In this document: in pieces, positions 35,691 to 43,576 of the stretch | Position numbering within the stretch: position 1 is the first letter of the stretch | Layout of the letters: each line of letters starts with the position of its first letter | NCBI RefSeq assembly: GCF_022179185.1 | Contig: NZ_BPQJ01000026.1 | Coordinates: 1 to 64,000, forward strand | DNA from: Methylobacterium frigidaeris | GTDB taxonomy: Bacteria; Pseudomonadota; Alphaproteobacteria; Rhizobiales; Beijerinckiaceae | Direction: 5' to 3' | DNA length: 64,000 nt | The notes under the pieces: model-generated | What the model was told of the DNA's origin: nothing | Database searches by the model: none | The model's input: only the letters and a program-made list of their open reading frames with translations | Position numbers and translations under genes: made by a program

Positions 35691-36632
35691 CTACATCAAT
35701 CCTTGCCAGAGCGCGTCGAGGGCGAGTCCGCAGAACAGGATCAGCCCCGCATCGCGGTTGCTGCGAAACAGCCGCAACGCCTCCGCGCCGTCGCGCGGAT
35801 CGAGCCGGCCAACCTGCCAGGCGAGGTGACCAGCGAACAGCGCGAGACCCGCGAGACCGATCGGGCCGGCCCCGGCCCCGGACAGGGCGAGGCCGATGAA
35901 CAGGACGCAGGCCAGGAAGCAGCCCGCCACCGCGAGCCGCACCCGGGTGCCGAAGAAGCGCGCCGAGGACTTGATGCCGGCGATCTCGTCGTCCTCGATG
36001 TCCTGAACCGCGTAGATGGTGTCGTAGCCGATCACCCAGGCGATGGCGCCGGCGTAGAGCCAGTAAGCCGGGGCGTCGAGACGGCCGAACAGGGCGACCC
36101 AGCCCATCAGGGCACCCCACGCGAAGGCGAGGCCGAGGACCGCTTGCGGCACCGGCATCACCCGCTTCATGAACGGGTAGATCGCGACGGGCGCGAGCGA
36201 GGCGATGCCGACGAGGATTGCCGTCTCGTTGAATTGCAGCAGCACCGCGAGGCCGACGAGGGCCTGCAGCACCAGGAAGATCAGGGCGTGGCGCACGCGC
36301 ACGCGCCCGGAGGGCAGCGGCCGCAGGCGGGTGCGCTCGACGCGGGCGTCGAGGTCGCGGTCGGCGATGTCGTTGTAGGTCGAGCCCGCCCCCCGCATCG
36401 CGACGGCGCCGATCAGGAACAGGGCGAGGTGCCACAGGCTCGGGCCCGGCCGGCCGGCCGCGATGGCGGCGAGGGCCGCCGACCACCAGCACGGCAGGAG
36501 CAGCAGCCACCAGCCGATCGGCCGCTCGATGCGGGCGAGGCGCAGGTAGGGGCGCACGGCCTCGGGGGCGTGCCGGTCGACCCAGTGCCCGGTGACCGCG
36601 TCGGCGACCGGACGGTCGGGGGCAGGATTCAT
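35691..36632 (-). CDS. ubiA: 4-hydroxybenzoate octaprenyltransferase
   Basis: A 313-residue integral-membrane prenyltransferase that attaches the polyprenyl tail to 4-hydroxybenzoate in ubiquinone synthesis. Both Asp-rich motifs are visible: NDIADRDLDARVERT (first) and DIEDDEIAGIKS (second), along with YPFMKRVMPVPQAVLGLAFAWG. About eight to nine helices. It lies 40 bp after a secreted-protein gene on the same strand and opposite rsmE, an arrangement I recall from other Rhizobiales. Confidence 0.95.
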   Translation of the reverse strand: MNPAPDRPVADAVTGHWVDRHAPEAVRPYLRLARIERPIGWWLLLLPCWWSAALAAIAAGRPGPSLWHLALFLIGAVAMRGAGSTYNDIADRDLDARVERTRLRPLPSGRVRVRHALIFLVLQALVGLAVLLQFNETAILVGIASLAPVAIYPFMKRVMPVPQAVLGLAFAWGALMGWVALFGRLDAPAYWLYAGAIAWVIGYDTIYAVQDIEDDEIAGIKSSARFFGTRVRLAVAGCFLACVLFIGLALSGAGAGPIGLAGLALFAGHLAWQVGRLDPRDGAEALRLFRSNRDAGLILFCGLALDALWQGLM

Positions 36633-36672
36633 GCCCGGTTGCGAGGTGCCGAAGCCGTCATCGGCATCCGGC

Positions 36673-37158
36673 TCACAGCGCGCCCTGCGGGACCCGGAAG
36701 CTGCCGGTCAGGCCGGGCCCACCGAGGAGGCCGCCGCCCCCGCCTTGCTGCTGCTGCTGCGCCGCCATGGCGCGGGCCTTCTTCTCCATCGCCGCCTGCT
36801 GCACGGCCGCCTGGCAGACCTTGCCGCGCAGCGTCGAGACCCGGCCGTGATCGGCCTTGAAGCCCTCGACGAAGGAATCCGGGATCGAGCACCAATCCTT
36901 GTTGGCGGTGATCCACTTCAGGCCCTCGTTGCCGTTGGCCTGGAGCTTGGTGAACAGGGTGCAGGCCGCCGCCGCGGTGATCTTCGCCTTCTTGCCCTGG
37001 GAGGCGGCGTTGACCTTGCCGACGATGTCCTTGCGCTCGGTCAGGGTCTTCTGGATCGCCGAGCAATCGGCGCCCTGGGCCCGGGCGGCCCCGCCGAGGA
37101 GCGTCGCGCCGAGCAGGCCTCCGGCCAGCGCCGCCACGGTCACACGCATGCGAGTCAT
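36673..37158 (-). CDS. Secreted hypothetical protein
   Basis: A 161-residue exported protein with a signal peptide (MRVTVAALAGGLLGATLLGGAARAQG). The mature part is helical with four Cys residues (DCSAIQ, ACTLF, WCSIP, VCQAA), suggesting two disulfides, and ends in a Gln- and Gly-rich tail. No domain recognised. The ATG at 37158 follows GGGAG; the open frame upstream is not plausible. It precedes ubiA on the same strand. Confidence 0.7.
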   Translation of the reverse strand: MTRMRVTVAALAGGLLGATLLGGAARAQGADCSAIQKTLTERKDIVGKVNAASQGKKAKITAAAACTLFTKLQANGNEGLKWITANKDWCSIPDSFVEGFKADHGRVSTLRGKVCQAAVQQAAMEKKARAMAAQQQQQGGGGGLLGGPGLTGSFRVPQGAL

Positions 37159-37432
37159 CTCCCAACCCCCCAAAGCTCCGGCCCCAAGTTTCGGCCCCAA
37201 AGTCTCGGCCCCGACAAGCCGGTCCCGGCCGCATTCTCGGCGGCGCGCCCGGCATAGTGAAGAATTCCGTGCCGCTCCCGGCCTCGTTGCGCTTTCTGCA
37301 CAGGAATGTGGCGCCATCGTGCGGGAGGCACCGCAAGGCAACCGGTCCGGCCCCGGTCGCCGGCCCGTGTTGCGAAGGAGCCACAGGCCGGTGGATTGAC
37401 ATTCCGCCTCCACCTCGGCGAGCAGGGCGGCC

Positions 37433-38218
37433 ATGGCGGCCTACGATTTCAACGCTCCCCGGCTCTTCCTCGACATTCCGATGCACGAGGGCGCGCGGCA
37501 CAGTCTCGACCGGGCGCAGGCCAATTACCTGCTCTCGGTGCTGCGCCGCGGCGCGGGCGAGCTGGTGCTCGTGTTCAACGGCCGTGACGGCGAGTGGCGG
37601 GCCGAGATCGAGCCCACCGGCCGCAAGGCGGCGGACCTGGTGCTGCGGGCGCAGACCCGGCCCCAGACCCTCCCCGGCGACCTGCACTACCTCTTCGCCC
37701 CCCTGAAGACCGCCCGCCTCGACTACGTCGCCCAGAAGGCGGTGGAGATGGGCGCGAGCCTGATCCAGCCGGTGGTGACGCGGCGCACGCAAGGGGATCG
37801 GATCAAGCTCGACAAGCTGCGGGCCAACGCCATCGAGGCCGCCGAGCAATGCGGCATCCTGAGCCTGCCGGAGATCCGCGACGCCGCGCCGCTGGCGGAC
37901 GCCCTAGCCGGGCTCGCGCCGGATCGCCTGCTGGTGTTCTGCGACGAGGACGCTCCGTTAGCCGATCCGGTCGTGGCCTTGACCCAGGCTGGCGCCGCGG
38001 CGGGAGGCCACGCCGTATCGGGGAACGGCGCCGTCCCGCTGGCCGTTGTGATCGGGCCGGAGGGGGGGTTCACGCCGGAGGAGCGCACCCTGATCGGAGA
38101 CCGTCCCAATACCGTCCGCCTCTCCCTCGGCCCGCGGATCCTGCGCGCCGACACTGCCGCCGTGGCAGTGCTCGCCCTGGTCCAGGCCGTGCTCGGCGAC
38201 GGGCGGGCGAGGGTCTGA
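37433..38218 (+). CDS. rsmE: 16S rRNA (uracil-1498-N3)-methyltransferase
   Basis: A 261-residue SPOUT-class methyltransferase that modifies U1498 of 16S rRNA. A PUA-like N-terminal domain is followed by the trefoil-knot SAM site: QKAVEMGASLIQPVVTRR, EQCGILSLPEI, VIGPEGGFTPEE and LSLGPRILRADTAAV. All are family hallmarks. The ATG at 37433 gives the usual N-terminus. It is divergent from the ubiA pair. Confidence 0.95.
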   Translation: MAAYDFNAPRLFLDIPMHEGARHSLDRAQANYLLSVLRRGAGELVLVFNGRDGEWRAEIEPTGRKAADLVLRAQTRPQTLPGDLHYLFAPLKTARLDYVAQKAVEMGASLIQPVVTRRTQGDRIKLDKLRANAIEAAEQCGILSLPEIRDAAPLADALAGLAPDRLLVFCDEDAPLADPVVALTQAGAAAGGHAVSGNGAVPLAVVIGPEGGFTPEERTLIGDRPNTVRLSLGPRILRADTAAVAVLALVQAVLGDGRARV

Positions 38219-38381
38219 CGAAGAGCCCAGGGGCCTGATCCACCCTGTTTCGCGGCGCCGCCTGGCCAGGCTTGCGCCGCAATCCAAGCGCTGAATCACG
38301 GAGCCGCCCCGCGGCCGTGAGCCGATTCGCGGCTGACGGTCGTCGGCGCGTCGCGGCCCGCTGTTGCCGGAGGTGTTGCGT

Positions 38382-39518
38382 ATGCGAGCGGAATTCGACG
38401 TCTGCCTCGAGGAGGAGGTGTTCATCAACGATGCGGGCAAGCGCGACGCAGCCCGGGCCCGCACCCGCGATTTCCTGGCCGCCTGCCGCGCCACCTACCC
38501 GCAGGTGCGCACCGAGCTGATGGAGCCGCAGCTGGTCTGGTCCATCGATCCGGTCAGCGACCTTGGCGAGGCGCGCCGCGCGCTCGCCGGGCTCCGCGGC
38601 GGCATCGGCGCGCTGGCCTCCGCCCGCGGCCTCGCCCTGATGGCCTCGGGCACTCATCCGCTCGCCCTGTGGAGCCGGGTGCGCCCGCGCGACCAGGCCG
38701 CCCGCGGCCGGGTGCTGCGCGACCTCCAGATGGTCGGCAGCCGCAACGTGGTCTGCGGGCTCAGCGTCGGGGTCGGGGTGCCTTCGGGCGTGTCACGGGT
38801 CGATCTGATGAACCGGATGCAGCCCTTCCTGCCCCTGCTCCTCGCCCTCTCGACCTCGTCGCCGTTCTGGCAGGCGCAGCGCACCGGGCTCCTCGGCTAC
38901 CGCCTCGCTGCCGCGCGGGAGCTGCCCCGCAGCGGCCTGCCGCCGCTCTTCCGCGACGAGGCGGATTACGCCCGCTACCTCGACACGGTGGTGGGTACGG
39001 GCGCCATCGACGACCCGCGCCACGTCTGGTGGGTGATCTGCCCCTCGCCCACGACCCCGAGCCTCGACCTGCGCATCGCCGACAGCTGCACCCGCCTCGA
39101 CGACGCACTCGCCATCGCGGCGCTCTACCGCTGCCTGGTGCGCCGCCTCGCCCGCGAGGCGGAGCGCCACCGCGACCTCACCGGCGCCTCGCAGGCGATC
39201 GCGGCGGAGAATTGCTGGCGGGCACAGCGCTACGGCATCCACGGCAGCTTCGTCTGCGAGACGACGCGGGCGGCGCGGCCGGTGGCAACGGTGCTCGCCG
39301 AGACCCTGGCGCTGGTCGCCGAGGATGCGCGGGCGCTCGCCTGCGAGGCCGAGCTCGACCTCGCGCGCTGGATCGTCGCCCGCGGCACCAGTGCCGACCG
39401 CCAGCTTGCCCTGTTCACCGAAGCGCAGGGGCGCGGCCTGCCGCCGCGGGAGGCACTGGCCGAGGTGGTCGACTGGCTCACGGCCGAGACGGTGGGAGCG
39501 AACCCGACCCGGCATTGA
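38382..39518 (+). CDS. GCS2-family carboxylate-amine ligase (YbdK-like)
   Basis: A 378-residue ATP-dependent ligase of the glutamate-cysteine ligase type 2 family. The metal/ATP-binding EEE near the N-terminus (VCLEEEVFIND), the ASGTHPLALW motif and CGLSVGVGVPSG with LLLALSTSSPFW are intact. YbdK-type enzymes show weak glutamate-cysteine ligase activity, while dedicated GshA proteins of relatives are longer, so the in vivo substrate is open. The ATG at 38382 was chosen over TTG at 38364 because GGAGG lies eight bases before it. Confidence 0.88.
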   Translation: MRAEFDVCLEEEVFINDAGKRDAARARTRDFLAACRATYPQVRTELMEPQLVWSIDPVSDLGEARRALAGLRGGIGALASARGLALMASGTHPLALWSRVRPRDQAARGRVLRDLQMVGSRNVVCGLSVGVGVPSGVSRVDLMNRMQPFLPLLLALSTSSPFWQAQRTGLLGYRLAAARELPRSGLPPLFRDEADYARYLDTVVGTGAIDDPRHVWWVICPSPTTPSLDLRIADSCTRLDDALAIAALYRCLVRRLAREAERHRDLTGASQAIAAENCWRAQRYGIHGSFVCETTRAARPVATVLAETLALVAEDARALACEAELDLARWIVARGTSADRQLALFTEAQGRGLPPREALAEVVDWLTAETVGANPTRH

Positions 39519-39624
39519 GGCGTCGGACGGATCGAGCGTGGCGATGCCGCCGACGGCACGAAGCCGTTCCCAAGTTCCGGCCGACCGGTTCCGACGGCGA
39601 GTGCGCGGCGGTCGCGTCGATCGA

Positions 39625-40017
39625 TCAGTCGCAGGCCTCGTGACCGACGGCTTCGATGTTGTAGCCGTCCGGGTCGATCACGAAGGCCGCGTAGTAGTTC
39701 GGATGGTAGCGCAGACGCAGGCCCGGGCGGCCATTGTCCACGCCGCCCGCTTCGAGCGCAGCGGCGAAGAAGGCATCCACGGCTGCCCTGGACGATGCGC
39801 TGAAGGCGAAATGAACGTGCGGAGCGGGGGGAGCGCCCACGGCGATCCAGAAATCCCCGCCCGGATCGAGCGATCGTCCCCTGCCCTCGACCACGCCGAA
39901 CCCGACCGAGGCGATCTCGTCCCGTCGCACGACGTAGCCTAACGGAGCGAGGGCCGCGGCGTAGAAGCGCCGGCTGCGGGCGAGGTCGGACACATCGATG
40001 GCAAGATGATCCAGCAC
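39625..40017 (-). CDS. VOC (glyoxalase/dioxygenase fold) protein
   Basis: A 130-residue single vicinal-oxygen-chelate domain: LDHLAIDVSDLARSRRFYAAAL opens, VHFAFSA gives the second-strand His, and FVIDPDGYNIEAVGHE closes with the metal-binding Glu. The family includes glyoxalases, resistance proteins and dioxygenases; substrate unknown. It starts with GTG at 40017 and follows the uricase gene by 76 bp, so it may be the last gene of the urate operon. Confidence 0.85.
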   Translation of the reverse strand: MLDHLAIDVSDLARSRRFYAAALAPLGYVVRRDEIASVGFGVVEGRGRSLDPGGDFWIAVGAPPAPHVHFAFSASSRAAVDAFFAAALEAGGVDNGRPGLRLRYHPNYYAAFVIDPDGYNIEAVGHEACD

Positions 40018-40093
40018 GCGTCGGTCTCCCTCGGTGCGGAGGCGATGCCGCGTCGAGCAGCCCGTTGAGCGGCCCGTGATGGCGCGATGCGCC

Positions 40094-40930
40094 TCACCGT
40101 CCCACCGTGCACTCGATCTGCCCGTGCGGCTCGTCGGTCGCGATGAATACCTGGTTCGGGTTGTCGAGGCCGAACGGAGACAGGTTCGCCAGCAGGTAGT
40201 GCTTGTTCGGGCAGGCGAGCGTGATCGTCTCGATCTCCGGCACCGCCTCCAGGGCCGCCGTGCCCATGCGGTAGAGGCTGTCCTGCAGGCTGTGGCTGTA
40301 GCTGCCGGCAAACACCCGGAGCAGGGTATCCAGGATGCGGGCGTTGGCGGCCTCGTAATCGGCGGGCTCGGAGGTCCAGCGCCAGGAGGCCTCCATGCTG
40401 GTGGCGGCGATGCGGTCGTGGGTCTCGGGGATCGTGGTGTAGGGATCCTTGACGTAGTTGGCCCAGCCCGATTCCGTGCTCTTCAGGAAGGTGAAGCCCG
40501 ACAGGCCGGATTCCACCACCGCACCGTCGCGGGACAGCGCGACCCGGGCGAAGGGCTGGCCGTTGCCGTCCAGCGTGAAGGTGTGGGCGTGAGCCGTGCC
40601 ATCCACCGCGAGGCGGTTCCAGCGGGTCTCGTGGCCGGTGACGGTGGCCGTCTCCATCTGCGGGTAGCTGTCGAGGAGGCGCTGCGCCACCGCGCGGCAG
40701 AACGCCTCCGCCGGCAGGGTCGGGCATTCCCGGGCGACGATGTAGACCACGTTCTTGACCGTGTCGGTCGAGACGGTCTGGCTGTTGTCGGCGTGGGTGA
40801 AGGTGCGGTCGAAGGCGCCGGTCAGCATCGCCTTCACGGTCAGCTCGCGCACCTCGTGCCGGTCGCCGTCGCGGTGGACGCGCATCACCCGCACCCGGCC
40901 CTTGCCGTAGGTCTTGTGCAGCAGGGTCAT
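40094..40930 (-). CDS. Urate oxidase (factor-independent urate hydroxylase)
   Basis: A 278-residue tunnelling-fold uricase that converts urate and O2 to 5-hydroxyisourate. Diagnostic segments are YGKGRVRVMRVHRDGDRHEV, DNSQTVSTDTVKNVVYI (catalytic Thr), LSGFTFLKSTESGWANYVKD and YSHSLQDSLYRMG, plus ACPNKHYLLANLSPF near the end. It begins 27 bp after the purine permease stop, so import and oxidation are coupled. No HIU hydrolase or OHCU decarboxylase gene is next to it. Confidence 0.95.
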   Translation of the reverse strand: MTLLHKTYGKGRVRVMRVHRDGDRHEVRELTVKAMLTGAFDRTFTHADNSQTVSTDTVKNVVYIVARECPTLPAEAFCRAVAQRLLDSYPQMETATVTGHETRWNRLAVDGTAHAHTFTLDGNGQPFARVALSRDGAVVESGLSGFTFLKSTESGWANYVKDPYTTIPETHDRIAATSMEASWRWTSEPADYEAANARILDTLLRVFAGSYSHSLQDSLYRMGTAALEAVPEIETITLACPNKHYLLANLSPFGLDNPNQVFIATDEPHGQIECTVGR

Positions 40931-40957
40931 CGGTACCTCGTGGAAATGGATCTCGGA

Positions 40958-42358
40958 TCAGACGTGTTCGGCGGCGGCCGCCGCAGCGGAAGCGTCCCGG
41001 CCCGCCTGCTCCGTGCTGCCGACGCCGTTGAAGAAGGCGTTGAGCACGACCGCGACGATCGAGGCGAGCAGGATGCCCGATTCGAGCAGCGGGTGCAGCG
41101 CGTGCGGCAGGTTGCGGAAGAAGGTCGGCGCCACCAGCGGGATCATGCCGAAGCCGACCGCGATCGCCACCACGAACTGGTTCTTCGGCTGGCCCCGGAA
41201 ATCGACCGCCGTGAGGATGCGCGCGCCGGTGGCCGCCACCATGCCGAACATCACGAGGCCGGCGCCGCCGAGCACCACCTGGGGCACCGCCTCGACGAGG
41301 GCGGCCATCTTCGGAGCCAAGCCGAGCGCCAGCATGATGACCCCGCCCGCCACCGTGACGTAGCGCGAGCGCACCCCCGTCACCCCGACGAGGCCGACAT
41401 TCTGCGAGAACGAGGTGTACGGGAAGGTGTTGAAGATGCCGCCCAGCAGCGTGCCGAGGCCGTCGGCCCGCAGGCCCCGGGCAAGGTCCTTCTGCGAGAC
41501 CGGCCGGCCGGTGATCTCGCCGAGCGCCAGGAACATTCCGGTCGATTCGATCATCACCACGATCATCACCACGCACATCGTGGCGATCGGCACCAGGTGG
41601 AACTGTGGCCAGCCGAAATGGAACGGCAGGACGGGGGCGAACCAGGGCGCCGCCGCCACCTTGTCGAGATGCATGAGGCCGAGGAACGCCGCGAGCACCG
41701 AGCCGGCGACGATGCCCAGCAGCACCGCGACGTTGGCGAGGAAACCCCGGCCCCAGCGGATCAGGGCCAGGATCGTCAGGAGCACCAGGAGGGCGATGCC
41801 GAGGCCGCCCGCCTGCGCGTAGTTCGGGTTCGGGACCGCGGCGGGCACGCCATCGATCATCTTCGTCAGCGTCGGCTGGCCACCGCCGGCCCAGTTGATG
41901 CCGACCCGCATCAGCGAGATGCCGATGACCAGGATGATGGTGCCGGTGACGACCGGCGGGAACAGCGGCAGGAGGCGGCTGACGAAGGGCGCGACCAGGA
42001 GGCCGAAGACGCCCCCACCGATCACCGAGCCGTAGATGCCGAGGAGCCCGATTACGGGCGTGGCTGCCATCGACAGCATCGGGCCGACCGCCGCGAAGGT
42101 CACGCCCATCATCACCGGCAGGCGGATGCCCACGCCCGGAAATCCCGCCGACTGGATCAGGGTCGCGAGGCCGCAGGCGAACAGGTCGGCGCTGATGAGG
42201 AATGCGACCTCTTCGGGGCCTAATCCGAGCGCCCGGCCGATGATCAGCGGCACCGCCACGGCGCCCGCATACATCACCAGCACGTGCTGCACCGCGAGTG
42301 GCACGAGGCGGGCCGGCGGCAGCATCTCCTCGACGGCATCGGCGTGCTCGACTGGCAT
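40958..42358 (-). CDS. NCS2-family urate/purine permease
   Basis: A 466-residue transporter with about 14 helices. The NCS2 signatures are LVPLAVQHVLVMYAGAVAVP at the N-terminus, VMIESTGMFLALGEITGR, GTLLGGIFNTFPYTSFSQNV (substrate loop) and GLVMFGMVAATGARIL. In the nucleobase-cation symporter 2 family the QH motif marks urate/xanthine transporters, and the following uricase gene supports urate. The ATG at 42358 was chosen over the longer Arg-rich frame. Confidence 0.93.
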   Translation of the reverse strand: MPVEHADAVEEMLPPARLVPLAVQHVLVMYAGAVAVPLIIGRALGLGPEEVAFLISADLFACGLATLIQSAGFPGVGIRLPVMMGVTFAAVGPMLSMAATPVIGLLGIYGSVIGGGVFGLLVAPFVSRLLPLFPPVVTGTIILVIGISLMRVGINWAGGGQPTLTKMIDGVPAAVPNPNYAQAGGLGIALLVLLTILALIRWGRGFLANVAVLLGIVAGSVLAAFLGLMHLDKVAAAPWFAPVLPFHFGWPQFHLVPIATMCVVMIVVMIESTGMFLALGEITGRPVSQKDLARGLRADGLGTLLGGIFNTFPYTSFSQNVGLVGVTGVRSRYVTVAGGVIMLALGLAPKMAALVEAVPQVVLGGAGLVMFGMVAATGARILTAVDFRGQPKNQFVVAIAVGFGMIPLVAPTFFRNLPHALHPLLESGILLASIVAVVLNAFFNGVGSTEQAGRDASAAAAAAEHV

Positions 42359-42607
42359 GGGTCGCGTCTCTTCTTCGCGTTTCCGAGGGCAGCGCGGGTA
42401 GACCGACTGCGACGTCCCTGCGTCGCGCCGGCGCCTCATCATCGCGCATCCTGCGGGAGCCGCAAGCGCCGTGCCAGTGCCCGTCCGGGTTGCGGATGGG
42501 CGCGCCTGGGTATTTGTTCACCATTCCGGGCCGACACTGCCCACGCGGCCGGCACCCCGATTCGGGGAACGGCCGCGTTCCGTTATGACGTTCAGGCAAA
42601 GGCAGCC

Positions 42608-43339
42608 ATGCGAACCATCGTGTACGCCGACGGCGGCTGCGATCCCAATCCCGGCCCGGGCGGCTGGGGCGTGGTGATCCAGGCGCCGGAGGGCACCGTC
42701 GAGCTGTGCGGGGGCGACCCGCAGAGCACCAACAACCGCATGGAATTGACCGCGGCGATCCGGGCGCTGGAGCATTTTCCCGAGGGCGCGGCGATCGAGA
42801 TGCGCTGCGACAGCCAGTACGTGGTGAAGTCCGTCACCGAGTGGATCCGCGGCTGGAAGCTCAAGGGCTGGCGCACCACGACCGGCCCGGTGAAGAACGT
42901 CGAGCTGATGCAGCGCCTCGACGAGCTGGCGGCGCGGCGCGACGTGCGCTGGGTCTGGGTGAAGGGCCATGCCGGCGAGGCCGGCAACGAGCGCGCCGAC
43001 CGGCTGGCGGCGCAAGGGAGGCGCCAGGCCCTCGGGCTGCCGCCCCGCCCGGACATCGCGCCGGCCAAGACGCCGCCCGTCATGACGCCCACCATGACCG
43101 CGGCCGTCTCCCCGGCCGCCCCGGCATCGCCGTCCTCTCCCGCGGCCGAGCCGGCGCCCCGCGGCACCTCGATCCCGGTCGAGGGGGCGCTGGGCCTGCG
43201 CCTCGCGCGGGCGGCGAAGCAGGCCGGCACCACGCCGCAGGCCTATGCCGACGAGGTGCTGCGACTCGCGCTCGATCTCGGACCCGACGGATTGGCGCTG
43301 CTGCGCGAGGCCAAGGCCCGGAAGATGCCGGCGGCGTGA
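42608..43339 (+). CDS. rnhA: Ribonuclease HI with C-terminal extension
   Basis: A 243-residue protein. Residues 1-145 are a complete RNase HI: YADGGCDPNPGPGGWGVV (first Asp), NNRMELTAAIRALEH (Glu), MRCDSQYVVKSVTEW (Asp) and WVKGHAGEAGNERADRLA (His/Asp). The extra ~95 residues are an Ala/Pro/Thr linker followed by a predicted helical module (GLRLARAAKQAGTTPQAYAD). Typical RNase HI is ~155 residues, so the extension is notable. It removes RNA from RNA-DNA hybrids. The ATG at 42608 begins the core. Confidence 0.93.
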   Translation: MRTIVYADGGCDPNPGPGGWGVVIQAPEGTVELCGGDPQSTNNRMELTAAIRALEHFPEGAAIEMRCDSQYVVKSVTEWIRGWKLKGWRTTTGPVKNVELMQRLDELAARRDVRWVWVKGHAGEAGNERADRLAAQGRRQALGLPPRPDIAPAKTPPVMTPTMTAAVSPAAPASPSSPAAEPAPRGTSIPVEGALGLRLARAAKQAGTTPQAYADEVLRLALDLGPDGLALLREAKARKMPAA

Positions 43340-43410
43340 GCGGGGGGCCGGGCCGGCTTCGACGGCTGGAGCGCGCCTGACTGGCCGCATCGCATCGGCG
43401 TCACACGGTC

Positions 43411-43545
43411 GTCCCGGGCCCGTGCAGCGGAGCCCGGGATCCAGACACGCCGGCGACCAGAAGAATGCGGGGCGCTTTCCGCCTGATGCGTCCACGCCTC
43501 CGGTTCCGGATTCCGGGCTTCGTCGCGCGGACCCGGAACGACCGG
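43411..43545. repeat. Pair of dispersed palindromes
   Basis: The first (43411-43440) has GTCCCGGG and CCCGGGAT arms with the GTGCAGCGGAGC centre shared with 33615-33648. The second (about 43503-43540) has TTCCGGG and CCCGGAA arms around TTCGTCGCGCGG. Both lie between rnhA and the kinase gene and may terminate the two converging transcripts. Confidence 0.55.
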
Positions 43546-43576
43546 CCGGTCGCAGAATCGCGAACGGAAATACCCC

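Noticed and set aside
39939..42599. 886-residue minus-strand frame across uricase and permease
   Set aside because: Alternative frame of two well-identified genes.
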